This document shows, piece by piece, positions 45,640-58,039 of a stretch of DNA of 64,000 nt. A program made the translations under genes and the position numbers. The stretch comes from Rhizomys pruinosus (taxonomy: Eukaryota; Chordata; Mammalia; Rodentia; Spalacidae): the NCBI GenBank assembly GCA_009823505.1, contig VZQC01001014.1:116585-180584 (forward strand), in the 5' to 3' direction. Position 1 is the stretch's first letter. Every line of letters begins with the position of its first letter. A model generated the notes under the pieces. That model was not told where the DNA came from and did not search any database. It was given only the letters and a program-made list of their open reading frames with translations.

Positions 45640-47814
45640 TCTTGCTGTATTTTATACAATGCATTTGATTATATTCACTGACCCCCGCCCAGTCTCAATC
45701 AGACATAATCCCCCAATCTCCCTAAATCTCTGTCCCTTATTAAAAAAAAAAAAAGCCCATGGATTCCAATTTGTGTCATTCTGTCCCATAGCAGATCACA
45801 CCTTTAGAGAAAACTGATTCTCCCTCTCTTAGAAGCTATTTCTAACAGCTCCTAAGCTAGTAGATTAACTTCATGCTCACTTCCTTCATCCATGATGGGA
45901 TTTTGAACTTCTATAGTTCTTACACATGCTATCCCAATTCTGGGAGTCCCTATGTCCCCCTGGTCTGTTGTGTCTAGAAAACACCCTTTACTTATCGTCA
46001 TCCAACATCTGTAGGTCTCACAACTTTTCTAACCCCTTTTTTTTGTGAGGTTTGCTGCATGATGTGGGGAGAGGTGTGATATAGATGTCTCATTTAGGGC
46101 TGAGGGGTCAGGAGTCCTTTATTCTCTGCAAATTGACTGATTGTTGGTCTCTGTATAAATCATTTTTACTACAAAAAGAAGCTTCTCTGATGAAGGATGA
46201 GAGATGCAGTGATTTATGGTATAATGATAAAACATTAAGAATCAGTTTAGGAGCTGGCTAGATAGCTCAGCAGTTAAAAGCATTGACTGCCTTTCCAGAG
46301 GACTTGGGTTCATATCTGAACATCCATATGGTAGCTAACAACCATCCAGTTCCAAGGGATCCAATTCCCTCTTCCAATCTCCATGGGCATTGCAGGACAT
46401 GGGTGGAATCACACACATGCAGGCAACACACTCATACACATAAAATAGAAAGAATAAATGAAATATTTTAAACAATCATTTTAATACTATGTCCATTCAG
46501 CAGAATCATAGTACTAAAGTCTCCCCTAAGCTCTATGACCTGTGTAGTCATAGGTTCTTGTCACTGCTAATAGTTCCATTTATGAGTACCAAACTGTGGA
46601 GACAATCAGAAAGTAATTGATAATCATGGTAACATTGAGGCCACTGTTGCATATGTAGGCATATCTTGCTAGGCCAATCAGTATTGTAGCTTTCAGGGTT
46701 CACAGATGGGGGATAATGATGATTACTTTTCTGCTAGCATTCATAGAAATTCCCTTTATTATAAAAACTAGCAAGTAGAGATAAATCTTCCAGGTCAGTA
46801 CTAGATTGTTTTCTCCATGTTTGTTCTACAATTCTATTTATATAATATGTTCAGCAGTAGAGTCTTAGAAATAACTCCTGGAAAATAGCCAAGATAATGA
46901 CCATAGGCAGTATTGTATGAGGGTGTATGGAACACTCCCCTGGTGAACAAATCCAAAAGAGGGATACTATTATTTTCAATGGAGTTTTTGGTTTCTAGCC
47001 TGTGGTATCTATGTGTGACTAGGTATGGAACTCTTCAGTAGCCTCCATCTGTTCCAAATGACACTTCTTTGAAGGGGGGGTTCATTGTATACATTTCTGT
47101 AAATATAAAGATTTATATTTAGTACATGGTAAGAAATTTCATTTGCCTAGAGATATGACACATACATGGTATTCTTTAAGGTCTATCACCTCTCCATCTA
47201 TGTGTATTTGTATATAATTACAGTGCCACATTCCTACTGAAAGGGCTTTAAATAAATTTGATAGCTATAGAACACCCCCAGATTACAGGGTCACTACTGC
47301 ACCAATAGAGGTAGCTTGCTGTGGCAGTTGTCATGCTTATTGGGCTTTAGGACTGGATTGAACCATTGTGACTTTTCTCCCTTGGCAGCTTGCATAGTAT
47401 CACTTAGAACTATGATTGCTAGTCCTCAGGTAAATGGCTTTCAGTTCATTTCCTGATTCGTTGCTCCAAGTGGGTTTTGGCAATAGCCTGTGTTATTTTG
47501 GGAGCCTCTTGAACTACTCTCACCAACCACTTGGAGGGAGGGTCTCCCGTCAGGCACTGTGCTCCTTGCAATATGGCCTCCAGGTATTCACATGCATTAC
47601 TGTTCAGACACCACATTTATGTTTCTCGGAGAGTTCCCAAGCCAAGACCTTCCCCTATATCTTCCCCCACCTCTGATTTTCCATTCATGTCTCTTCTTTC
47701 TCCCCTATATAACCTCCCTCTCCCCTCCCCAGTCCAAGCCCCCATTATCTCCACCATCCCCTCAATAAAACATGCCCCCACCTACTCCTGCTTCTCCTGA
47801 GTATGTTTAGCATT
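45640..47814 (-). repeat. Old rodent L1 3' UTR region
   Basis: Text such as tgtctcatttagggctgagg, ttctctgcaaattgactgat and gaagcttctctgatgaagga is characteristic of the long 3' UTR of old rodent L1, read in reverse. A B3 at 46253-46475 interrupts it. The part 47550-47810 (cctatataacc, later ctcaataaaacatg) might instead be an inserted LTR; I cannot decide. Confidence 0.5.
46253..46475 (+). repeat. B3 SINE, older form
   Basis: Head gagctggctagatagctcag; it keeps cagttaaaagcattgactgc and the body to acactcatacacataaaata. It lacks the internal duplication of the younger copies. Confidence 0.85.
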
Positions 47815-48255
47815 TTATGAACCTTCACACTGATTTCCATAGTGGCTGTACCTACTGGCTTACCCCAAACAGTTAATAAGTGTTCCTTTTTCTTGCATAT
47901 ACCAGCCAGCATTTGGTTTTACTTGTTTTTTTTTTTTTTCCTGTTGTTGCTATTATTGTTGCTGCTGCTGTTGTTGTTATTTTGTAATCTTAGCTATTCT
48001 GACTGGGGAAAGATGAAACTACAACGTACTTCTGATTTGCATAGCATTTCCTGATACTAAAGATGCAGAACTTTAGAAAATTGTATTTCTCACACTTGCT
48101 ATTTGGTTCCTCGCTCAATTGTCTAATTGGGTTGTTTTTTTGTTTTTTTTTTTCTTCATCTTTAGGGTATTTTTGATCTTTTTATATTCTAGATCATAAC
48201 CCTGTCATAGGCATAGCTGATAAAGATATTTTCCTATTCTGTAAGCTGCATCTTC
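47815..48255 (-). pseudogene. L1 ORF2 C-terminal half fragment, inverted
   Basis: The minus strand resembles late ORF2: the reverse complement of tttccatagtggctgtac corresponds to the block at about 38120 in the L1 at 34-38 kb. It is strongly decayed, with T-rich expansions at 47925-47985 and 48135-48150. Confidence 0.55.
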
Positions 48256-48257
48256 AC

Positions 48258-48600
48258 TTGAATGAATTTTGCAGGTAAATGGATACAACTAAAAGCAGTT
48301 ATACTATGTGAAGTAAGACTCAGAAAAGCAAGTGGCATATATTCTCTTTCCAGCTCTAAATCCCTAAATGTGAGCACATACTCTGATATAAAAGCAATGT
48401 GCAGGAAAAAGAAAATGAGCTGTGGGCATAAAGAGCAAGAAGGAGCCCTAGAGTTGAGCAGAGCAGGAGACATTTGTTATTAAGAGGGAAATGGGAAAGG
48501 AGCTAGTTAGTTTAACTGGGGGGTAGAGAGTGTTGTCAAGGTGGAGTGAGAGGAGAGATAAATAATGCTTACTGTATGAAGAACCAGAGGGAAATATATT
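48258..48600 (+). pseudogene. L1 ORF2 extreme C-terminus and 3' part
   Basis: tttgcaggtaaatggataca followed by a tatgtgaagtaagactcag block matches 38390-38445. Orientation is opposite to the preceding fragment, so this is probably a further old 5'-inverted L1. Confidence 0.5.
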
Positions 48601-49460
48601 ATTTCAAAGGCCTACTGAAAATTCACATGAAATAAATACATATGTGCATGTGAGTAGCTGAAGCCTATAAAACAAAAATACAGTTCTGGACACTGTTTCC
48701 TAGTTCACTGTTATTTGAAATCACTTCTTCGGCCACTTCCAACTTTTATCCAAAAATGAATTGATTTTAAAGCTGCATATAAGGGAGAATTTTGCCTCAA
48801 ATATTTTAACAAAATTTTCCAAAAAAAACTAATGATGACTATAATGCTGTTATCATTCTATATCTCCATGCTAGAACTGTGCATAAAAAGCTGGAAAATA
48901 TTTGAACAAATAAGGTTTGGAATTCAAACTCAAATTCAAAAGTTCCTCTATGTGATGAAGTAATAAGTTGGAGGCAATCAATTGTCACATCATTAGGCTA
49001 TTGTCACTCTCTTCTGAGATAAAACTGATGAGTTTACCTGAAAGGTAGCAATGTAGCAATTCAATAATAAATATAGAAAATGGATATTTACTTGTCTTTC
49101 TATTTAAATAAGCTGGTAAATAGTTATAAACTTTTACATAAATAGAACTGATTCAAATTCAGCATGTAGCTATGGATTTATAAAAGTTCACATGCGCTGT
49201 ATTTATTCATTTATTTTAAACTTGTTTTTACAGTCTGTGTACTTGACCAAATGCTCATGAATTTTCAAGCTGTGAGGCTCAAGAAAAACAGATGAGTAAA
49301 TAAAAGCATTTCTAATACTGGAAAGGTGAAAGGATGGACTCATACACTAACACTGAATCTATGAAAAAAGTATATTTTCATGAAAGAACTTTTACCATTC
49401 CAACTCTTTGTGAGAAATTATGTAATACAACTGAAAATTAAGGACACTTGCAGATTTTAT
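48601..49460. other. Unassigned intergenic DNA
   Basis: AT-rich, with nothing recognised. Confidence 0.5.
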
Positions 49461-49462
49461 TT

Positions 49463-49617
49463 GTTTTCTTTTTTGGGTCGTTTTGAGACAGGGTCTCCCT
49501 GTAGCCTCAGATATTCTGGAACTCACTATGTAGACCAGGCTGTCCTTGAATTCACAGAGATCAACCTGCCTCTGCCTCCTGAGTGTTGGGATAAAAGTCA
49601 TGTGCTACCAGGCATGG
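49463..49617 (-). repeat. B1 SINE
   Basis: gagacagggtctccctgtag, ggaactcactatgtagacca and cctctgcctcctgagtgttg in order: a reverse-orientation B1, moderately diverged. Confidence 0.92.
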
Positions 49618-49839
49618 CAATTTTAAACAGTGTGCCATAGAAGTTGATGTGTTTATTTGTGCTTCTAGTACTAACTAGACCAGAGTTTGTCAGAGGCACA
49701 ATTGTCCTTGGAATTATTTTGTTCAAACATTAAAAATTCAACATTACAATTATATTAGTCATTAGCTCATATACCTAACAGGCATCTTCACTCAATTCTT
49801 GACAGTTTATGAGATTATGAATATGATGCGAGAGCCTGA

Positions 49840-50060
49840 AAAAATGACCCACTGGTTAAGAGCACTGGATACTTTTACAGAGGGCCAGGACTCAGTTACC
49901 AGTACACAGACAGTGGTCATAACCATTAGTAAGTGCAGGTCCGGAGATTCTGATGCCCTCTATAGGCTCGTGCATGAACTGCATGGATGTGGTACACTTA
50001 CATACATGCAGACAAATTACTCATATGCACAAAATGAAAACAAGTCAATCTTTAAAAAAT
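49840..50060 (+). repeat. Decayed B3/B2-type SINE
   Basis: The order ggttaagagcactggatact, cagagggccaggactcagtt, tacatacatgcagacaaatt and an A-rich tail follows the B3 plan. The body is strongly mutated. Confidence 0.65.
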
Positions 50061-50067
50061 ATATTAT

Positions 50068-50211
50068 TGAGCCAGGCATGGTAGCGCATGCCTTTAATCC
50101 TAGCACTTGGGAGGCAGAGGCAGGTGGATCTTTGTGAGTTCAATGTCAGCCTGGTCTACAGAGTGAGTTCCAGGACAACTGGGGCTACAGGGAGACCAGT
50201 CTCTAGAAGAC
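50068..50211 (+). repeat. B1 SINE
   Basis: gccaggcatggtagcgcatg starts a near-complete B1, ending in ctctagaagacaaaaa. The A-run and TA microsatellite follow directly. Confidence 0.94.
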
Positions 50212-50216
50212 AAAAA

Positions 50217-50267
<51 letters not shown>

Positions 50268-50275
50268 ATATATAT
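50212..50275. repeat. A-run and (TA)n microsatellite
   Basis: About 22 A followed by TA repeats, grown from the B1 tail. Confidence 0.95.
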
Positions 50276-50282
50276 TAAGTGG

Positions 50283-50516
50283 GGGCTGGAGAGATAGCCT
50301 AGCAGTTAAGAGACCAACTCTCTTCCGAGGACCCAGGTTCGATCCCCAGCACCCAAATGGCAGCTAAGAACCGTCTGTAACTCCAATTCCAGGAGAACTC
50401 CAGTTCCAGGGGAATCCGAGACCCTCTTCTGACCTTGGCTGCACGACACGGGTGCACAAAACCTACATGCAGACAGTACACTCATACACATACAAAAATA
50501 AATTAAAATTCTAAAA
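50283..50516 (+). repeat. B3-like SINE
   Basis: gggctggagagatagcctag head; ggttcgatccc B box; internal duplication present; tail aaaaataaattaaaattc. It has a short deletion in the head (gagaccaactctcttcc) and another in the body. Confidence 0.93.
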
Positions 50517-50519
50517 ACA

Positions 50520-50740
50520 GGGCTGGAGAGATGGCCGAGTGGTTAAGAGTGCTGACTGCTCTTACAGAGGACCCAGATTCGATTCCCAGCACCCACATGG
50601 CGACTGAAAACCGTCTTTATCTCCAGTTCCAGGGGAATCCGACACCCTTTTCTGACCTCCATGGCATTGAACGACACGGGTACACAAACCTGCATGCACA
50701 CAGTGCATTCATACACATAAAAATAAATAAAATTAAAAAA
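50520..50740 (+). repeat. B3-like SINE without the internal duplication
   Basis: It starts a few bases after the preceding B3. Same family, but the body reads ctccagttccaggggaatcc once only. Confidence 0.93.
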
Positions 50741-50744
50741 TATA

Positions 50745-50900
50745 TTATTGAGCTGAACATGGTGCTATAGCATCTTTAATCCAAGCACCCAGGTGGCAGA
50801 GGACAGTGGATATGTATGATATGGAAGCCAGCCTGGTTTAGGTCCAAGTTCCAGTTGAGGTGACAAGGAGACCTTGTGTCAAAAAGTCATAAAAAGAAAT
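50745..50900 (+). repeat. B1 SINE, diverged
   Basis: gctgaacatggtgctatagc, ctttaatccaagcacccagg, gccagcctggtttaggtcc and gagaccttgtgtcaaaaa follow B1 order. Confidence 0.75.
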
Positions 50901-50904
50901 ATGA

Positions 50905-51190
50905 TTGATAAACTCTTGGCTATGTAAACAATAGAAACTGAATTCAGTTTCCCAGCACCCATGAAAATAGTCAGGTGTTGCTACAGTGAGCATCTATAAA
51001 GTCATTGATAGGGAAACAGTGATAAGAAGATAATGGATCCAGCCAGTCCCAGATTAGGCAGGCATCCTGTCTCAAAAAAAATAAAGATAGAAAAGTGACT
51101 CATAAAGAAAACAAATACCGCTGGCCTCCACATATATGTGTACACACATTCAGAGATGTGCGCACATACAAAATACATAGGTTGCGCACA
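50905..51190 (+). repeat. B4-type SINE
   Basis: It has a cagtttcccagcacccatga block, agtcaggtgttgctacagtg, a cctgtctcaaaaaaaataaa block, then ctggcctccacatatatgtg and acacacattc. This is the order of rodent B4-type elements (ID/B1-related composites). Confidence 0.6.
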
Positions 51191-53229
51191 CAATCTAGAT
51201 TTGTTAAAAATAAATAAATAAATAAAATATTATGATGAGAATCTTCTTATACAGTGAAGGGATAATCCGGAATTAATGACTTCATGAATTATAGGAAAAA
51301 ATCAGGCAGGGTTGTGTACGTGCCAGATGTGAAGCACATAGCTGATGTAAATCATAATGTGAGTTTTTCTTCTTTATTTTGCAATACTGGCAAGTTATAC
51401 TCCATCACACTGTGCAAAAGTTCTACTGGGTGAGCATCCCTCTGCTTTTTCTTTTATTGACACGGAGTTTCACTAAAGTGCCTAGTTTAGCCACAAGTAA
51501 CTTGAGATTGCGCTCAACCTCTCTCAGCCTCTCAAGAAGCAACGATTACAGACCTGTATGACTAGGCTTAAGGCTGGCTATCTTTTTTAATAAATCATTT
51601 TCTCACAGCTACAATGGAACACATGTATCTGACCATCAGAAAACAGATCTATATCCTCATAGGTAAGTAAGGAGTATTTAAGGAAAGGGCATTACCTAAG
51701 AAAGTAGGTTAAGTGAAATTATGCCACCATCACATTGAGGAAGCAGCAACTACACAGAGCTGTTGTGAGCCCCAGCTTTGAACCCAGGAGCTGTGCATAT
51801 ACCTGAGCTCTGACCCTAACCACTACTCAAAGGCACAGAGAACTTACTTGGATCTGTAGATAAAGGACAACTTCTACATGCTGAGAAGCAGGGGAGAGTG
51901 ATGGGAATGGGTCTGGGATAGAAAAACAAAAACCATCCTGCATGATTCTGGCCACTGGCTCCTCATGTCGCTCTTTTCTCCATCAGCGACTGTGCACAGG
52001 TCTGCTTCCTGTTTTGATTTGTGTTTTCAACAGTACCATGTTACAAAAGTAATACACCTTCAGTAGAGATGTAGGTGACACGGGATGGATTGGAAGATAG
52101 GAGGAGGAGGAGGAGGAGGAGGAGGAGGAGGAGGAGAGTAAAGACTAGTCCCCAGCTAGCCACCTGACCATCAGGGAAATTATCTGCACTCTATGATAGT
52201 CTGCATTGTTAACCTACAATGTCTGAAAGGTTAGAATTTTTAAAGTACATTTTCAGCTTAAAATATTCAACTTATGATAACCTTATTAGAAGGTAACCCT
52301 ATCATAATTCAAAAGATGTATAATCATACTTCTACAAAAGCCAAAATTAAAAAGGATAGACATTATCAATTATATTCCCTTTTTTAAGAAGAGAAATAAA
52401 GGCAAAGTATAAAAACATAAAGGGAATTCAAGCAGTTAATAGAAAATACAGACCACTCTTTCCACAAGAGCATGAATATATTATCTTACTGTTTTTGCTT
52501 ATTTCTTCATAGATTTTTGGAGTCAGATAAAATTAGTCTCAGAATGGGTGGTTTGCATTTAACACTCTTTGGTAACCCAGGTTCAACCATTGTCCTTATT
52601 TCAATAATAGAAGAACAGTCTCCTGAAGACAATACACCTTTCTCCAAAGTCCCCACTGTAACAGTAACACTGGGAATTCTCCACCTCTCCCACAGAATCC
52701 TGAGCGTTCATAAATGTCTGGTACCATAGCCTTCAAGTAGCTGGGTAGCTTTCTTACAGACTAGATTTGATGGAGAAAGAGCTTATACATATATTTTAAC
52801 AGCTTTCATAATGATTTAAATATATTGTCTTCATTTAAATGAGGTAAGAGGTATTTTTAATTAGATGTTCTTGAGGGAGCCCAAAGGCAATATTGTATCT
52901 AATGCCCACTTCTGATTCTTCCTGTTATGACCCTCATTCAGCTTTATTTACTTTCTTTGTTTTACTTTCAATTTCCTCAGACAAAAGCTCTATATTCAGT
53001 CTCATGCAAGATGTTAGCAAACTGAGGTCACCAATGTAATTCTGGAAATAAACAATTATTAGTTCAAAGTAATTATTTCCCTTGCCCTCTTGCAGAAACG
53101 ATTTATCAAATGAGGGTGAAGCACTGATCTTTAGGAGGTAGCTTTTAATCTCTTTTTATATTGATAAAATATTTTAAGAAATTGTTTTCAGAGTTGTGGA
53201 AATATCCACAGTTTCAATTAGGAGCTAGT
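51191..53229. other. Unassigned DNA with a GGA microsatellite and a possible B1-like scrap
   Basis: A (GGA)n tract lies at 52101-52136. Near 51450-51570 a gacacggagtttcac ... cctctcagcctctcaag ... gattacagacctgtat order hints at an old B1-like monomer in reverse. Nothing else is recognised. Confidence 0.45.
52101..52136. repeat. (GGA)n microsatellite
   Basis: Twelve uninterrupted GGA-type triplets. Confidence 0.97.
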
Positions 53230-53690
53230 TTTCAGCTAACATCCCTCAGGGCACAACGTGGAAGTCATGGGGTCCTCTGACCCCACCCCAAGAGGGAGCA
53301 ACTTGTGGCCCATGCACAGGAAGCTAGGCAGGGCAGCAGCATACAGGGATGTGAGACTGGGGTCTGAGATTGTTTCTGAGAAATGATGTCATTTTGCTTA
53401 TAAAAGTGACTTGCAGCATGCAATAAAGTGAATTCTCCATTACCATCATCGGATTGAATTTCTGGATCTGTTATTCTGTTTTTTACATTTTTTTTTTTTT
53501 TTTATTTTTGAGACAGGGTCTCCCTTTTAGTACCAGGTGTCCTGGAGCTCGCTCTGTAGACCAAGCCGGCCTTGAACCCACAGAGATCCATCTATCTCTG
53601 CCTCCCGAGTGCTGGGATTAAAGGCGTGCGCCACCACGCCCAGCTGGATCTGTTATTTTTGTGCATATACAGGCAGGAGCAGGCCTGGAT
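53230..53690 (+). repeat. Probable ERV LTR interrupted by B1
   Basis: A candidate promoter and signal order: cttataaaagtgact at about 53398, then gcaataaagtg at about 53420 as poly(A) signal, then a U5-like ccattaccatcatcgg. The spacing suits a class II or ERVL LTR. B1 at 53476-53643 splits it, and the 14 bp TSD shows that the LTR existed first. The left edge is not defined. Confidence 0.55.
53476..53643 (-). repeat. B1 SINE with 14 bp TSD
   Basis: Reverse B1 ending gcgtgcgccaccacgcccag, little diverged. The TSD ctggatctgttatt lies at 53462-53475 and 53644-53657. It is a young B1 by sequence. Confidence 0.95.
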
Positions 53691-54062
53691 TTTGAGTGTA
53701 GGGGGATAGTGGTTTAGAAGGGGATCAATCAGATAGCTACCCTGGTAAGCTAGTGTGGGGTTGGATGCAGACTAATCAAGTCACCGATCTGTGAAGTGGA
53801 TTGTGAGTGAGTGAAGGCTGAAGATAGGAGATAAATTGTCAGCCTGAAATTCCTGTCCAGAGGCCAGAAGTTTCTGTGCAGGTGGGATAGCACGGCCAGA
53901 CAGGAAGCGTTCAGCTTCCCAGGCTAAGGACATGAGAGGGACAGTAGTCACTTGGGTCGGGTTATGGAAGTAACCAACTGACCTCTGCATTGAAGGATCA
54001 GTTTCCCAGGAGTGACGGAAGTTGGCCACTGCTTCACTTCCCTTAGCAGGACTACACTGCAC
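53691..54062 (-). other. Unassigned segment with a 93-codon open frame
   Basis: The minus-strand frame 53781-54062 is open for 93 codons and is more GC-rich than its surroundings, next to the LTR. I do not recognise the product. Possible internal ERV sequence; coding is doubtful. Confidence 0.2.
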
Positions 54063-56250
54063 CCGCTGGTAGCAAGAGAAAGTTCCTACTCAGAGTGATG
54101 ATTTTAGCAGAGTTAGTATTCATGTTACTTTTTCCTAAGAATTAGAGATATGTTATTGGCAAGGATAAGATATTATCATATCTATTTTGTATACTGAAGC
54201 ATAGATAAAAATGGTTGGATATGCAATGAGGAGAAGTAGAGGTTAGAGTGAAAACTCACTTCACCAATTTGAATATTTATCTTATTGTAGGACTCTGTGG
54301 AGGTTCCAAGTTTAACTCAACATATGGTCTATAAATTTAAAACTAAATTTACAAATTTGACACAATAGAAGTTAAGCAAAAATTACACATTGAAGCATAT
54401 GGTGGATTTATCACTAATTGAGAGTTTTATACTGGGGGAAGTAGAGGGGAAAGAAGCTTGGTTACTTTAGTTTCACTTTATAACTATCTATATAAAACTG
54501 AGTATATTACTTGTGTTCTTAATTAATTGTTATTCTAAAACAGGGATGAAAATATTTCTTTTTAAATAAAGGAACTCAAGGAAATAGTCTGAGTTTCACT
54601 TTAACAAAAAATCTTAAGATGATCTATATTTATGCATATATTTTCATAAGTAACTATGCATTCTACACACACACACACACACACACACCACAACCACTTG
54701 CCAAATGAATATTTAAAATTTCCTCTGATAAGTATAATGACAGTTGTTTACAACTCACTCTTTGAGTGGGTGCTCTAAGTGCTCACGTCACAGTTTTATT
54801 TAAAAAGATGTCAATGCGGAATATTATTTCTTTTTCCCTATTAAAGATTTCTTGATACATATTGAATTATTCTTTTCTTCCTACCCTGAACATGGCACAA
54901 TGCTCTATTCTATGCTAATAAGTGGTTGCATGAAGAGGTTCCTTGTCCACCAGGAGATGGACAGCTAGAGGACTGCTTTGAATGGTGTGCCTTCCTTCTC
55001 ACCTGATCAGATTATGTGTCATTTTTCTTGGGAACAGTTACACCTCCAGTGTTTTACCCAGATGTTCTACCTTTAAAGGCAGTCTTGCCTTTGACTTCTA
55101 TCCCTTTATATTATTTCAGAGACAGTACATTATTGATTGTATTTCCTGTTTGCTACAAAATGGGCAAGACCCCCCAAGCCCTTACCACACAGCAATAATC
55201 AAGCCTCTCTTATGCTAGTATAAAAGTACAGCATTGAGTATTTACTGCATAGTTGTATGAATGCTTTATTTTTGAAGATAAAACTTTAGGTTCTCATTCT
55301 TCTTGTTTCCTCTTTATGTGAAAATGCATTATTTCTGTTAAACTTGCTTGAACTTGTTTGAACTAAAAAAATACATATAATTGCTTTTAGTAATTCTGGA
55401 ATCAGGATTCCCATATGGGATTTGCTGTACCATAAGTGAGTCTTATGCCTTTTGGAGATGTCAGAGGATGAACTGCCTCTCTGATTTCTCCAGCTTCTAG
55501 GGTCTATTGGTAACCATTGACTGATGAGCTCATTTATGATCTTCAGTGGCAGACACACAGCATGTCTATGACCTTGCTTACTGAATTGTATCTCTTGGTA
55601 CTCGTTCTTTTAAGCTTTTGCTATAATCAAATTATATTGATCTCAAATACTTCATTGCCTTATCTCATGATACTTAGATTATTCACACATACAATATCCC
55701 TTTTATCATTTAAATGACTTCTACCAATATTTCTGAGATAATATGTGGATATCTTTGTAGAAGACACTATCTAAACTACTGTGCACCTTCCACTATTTCT
55801 TGAACTTTCTTTTTCCTAGGTTATATATGCATTAAACCATTGGAAAGTTTCTGTTTAAAGGTACCTAGCAGGTATTTTATTTGTTCACTGAATATGAGTC
55901 ACCCAATTTTGACTTATACAGATCTCTACATTGTAGACATCTTAGCCACATGTTAAGGGAAAATTTTGAGCTATGAATTATAATTCAAAAGTACACTCTG
56001 GTTCTCACAATTTCTACCTGGAGAATCTTGGAAATTTAATCCTTGACTTTAAGCTGAATGATGCAGTTCTTATAAATTAAACATAAAATAAAATGTTGAT
56101 GGCCACGAGCTTTCAAGCCTATAAAGGAGCCTGAAGAGAGTGAGATATTGTAAGGTGCTTTTGCTCTTGGTCTCTGTCATACAGGTTTTTGTCTATAGCC
56201 TCTCCTCTTAGTTTTTAACACAATGAGTCCTGATGGGTCAAGAAATAGCT
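54063..56250. other. Unassigned intergenic DNA with a CA microsatellite
   Basis: (CA)n at 54665-54688. Otherwise AT-rich, with no recognised element. Confidence 0.5.
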
Positions 56251-56251
56251 G

Positions 56252-56372
56252 TGACAGGGGTGGTGGCACACACATTTAATCCCAGCACTCAGGAGACAGA
56301 TGCAGACAGATCTTTGTGAGTTCAAGGCCAGCCTGGTCTACAGAGAGACCCTGTCTCAAAAATACAGGAAAA
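56252..56372 (+). repeat. B1 SINE
   Basis: aggggtggtggcacacacat, atcccagcactcaggagaca, gttcaaggccagcctggtct and gagaccctgtctcaaaaa: a plus-strand B1 with a small internal deletion before the 3' end. Confidence 0.92.
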
Positions 56373-58039
56373 AAAGAAATAGCTATCAATTATTTCCATA
56401 ACCTTCTTACATAATGCTTACCAAGCACAAGCCAGTGTTCATGATGTGGTGCTGCATGATAGCAGTCTCAGCACTGGACAGGAGGAACACAAGTTCAAGG
56501 CCAAACTTGGTCGCTAATGAATACTTATTAAAAAAAAAAAAAAGAGTAGCACCAAATGAGTTGTTTTGTAATTTTGAGATTCTAGGTTCTCTACTTCTGT
56601 TTTGTTTCCCTGGGTGAGTTTGCACAGGAGGGGTGTACATTGGTATAAGTGTTTATGGTAGAGTCACGCAAAGAGCGCTCTCTCGTCTCATTTCTTAGGA
56701 TTCTTCAGTGGGATTTGTGAGGGATGATGTGAAATTCCTTTCTGTTTTTTCATTGATCTGCTATTTTCATTTTAGCCCAACAAAACTAGGGTGTGTGGTG
56801 TGGCATATTTTCTACTCATATTACTGAAATGGAAGTTTTCTGGTTCGTGTGGAAATTGTACTTGGTATTTCAGACAAAGGACTAAAAGTGCTGGCTATCT
56901 CTTCCAGGTGCTAATATTTTGGAGAGAAGATTTCACAGTAAAATTTTTTTCAATATAAGATATTTTGCCATTTTACAAATATTCACAAGCTGAAGGAAAA
57001 GAGAAGAATCTCCACAATTCTAAAATGCATTCTGAAGCCTTACCTTTTTTGTAATGTGTGGCAGGGTCTCCCTGTAGCACTCTTCCATCTTAGATATGAC
57101 TTGCGGGTTCTCTTTTAGCCAGGGAAAAAACTGGATGAAATTTTCCCACTCACTAATTTTAAGAGTAAATTTGGGATCCATAGGGGAAGCAACCCATTAG
57201 ATTCCCAAATAAAGAAATTTATTGTGCTCATTTGTGAAATGTTCAAGTATGCAATTTGTAAAGGTAAAGGAAACAGTAAAATATATACAAGAAAAGTTTC
57301 AATAAACATTAAAAATTATCAAGAATAGAAAATAAGGTAAAGCATTGAAAGAAAATATTCAAATATACTACTGAAAAGAAAATACCAAGGTTATTTTAAT
57401 AACGATTTTGGAATAAGTGAAGGAAATTATTTTCTGGACATGATGATTCATTTGGAATTTATAGGAAAAGTGATTTGATAACCTGATTTTCAGTCATGAT
57501 TTCTAAAGATACTCTGAGGCTCTAAAGTTTAATACACAGCAGTAAAAAGGCTCCCTGAGAAAGCAAATTAAAAGTCTATATCTTTGTTGATGAAAAAGTC
57601 TTTTTATACTGAATACTGATATTTCCATTCTAGGAGACATCAATCCATGGGTCTGACTGGCCTTTTGTGTGATATAATAATCCCCAAAGTCAACAGACCC
57701 TTTTCTCATACAGCAAAGATTAGGGCCCTTTGGGTGTCCACAGTGGAGCTTTTTGGGCACTCCAGATTCATGCACTTCGTTTGAGAAGCCTCTCTGTGTG
57801 CTGGAGGCTGAGTATCTGATTGATAGAATCCTGCTTATTCCAACAGTGAGGTAGGCTCTGTCACACACTGAATTTAACCTAGAAACTTGAGCAAACTTAT
57901 TTTATGAACGATAGCAAAATGAAATGTATTCATTGCATGTGACACCTCAGCTGGTTAAACACAAATTTATTTTCCTAAAATTACCAAGGGAACAATTAAA
58001 GTATAAAATAAAAGGACATTCATGGTATGAGGGTTGGTT
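56373..58039. other. Unassigned intergenic DNA with one 121-codon frame
   Basis: AT-rich. The minus-strand frame 57503-57868 is the longest open frame outside recognised repeats and microsatellites. It starts MCDRAYLTV, contains several cysteines, and matches nothing I know. No splice sites, Kozak context or neighbour supports a gene; chance or a decayed conserved element is more likely. Confidence 0.3.

Noticed and set aside
47550..47810. Firm call of a solo LTR
   Set aside because: The TATA-like cctatataacc and ctcaataaaacatg are suggestive, but the same pyrimidine-rich style occurs in old rodent L1 3' UTRs and I found no TSD.
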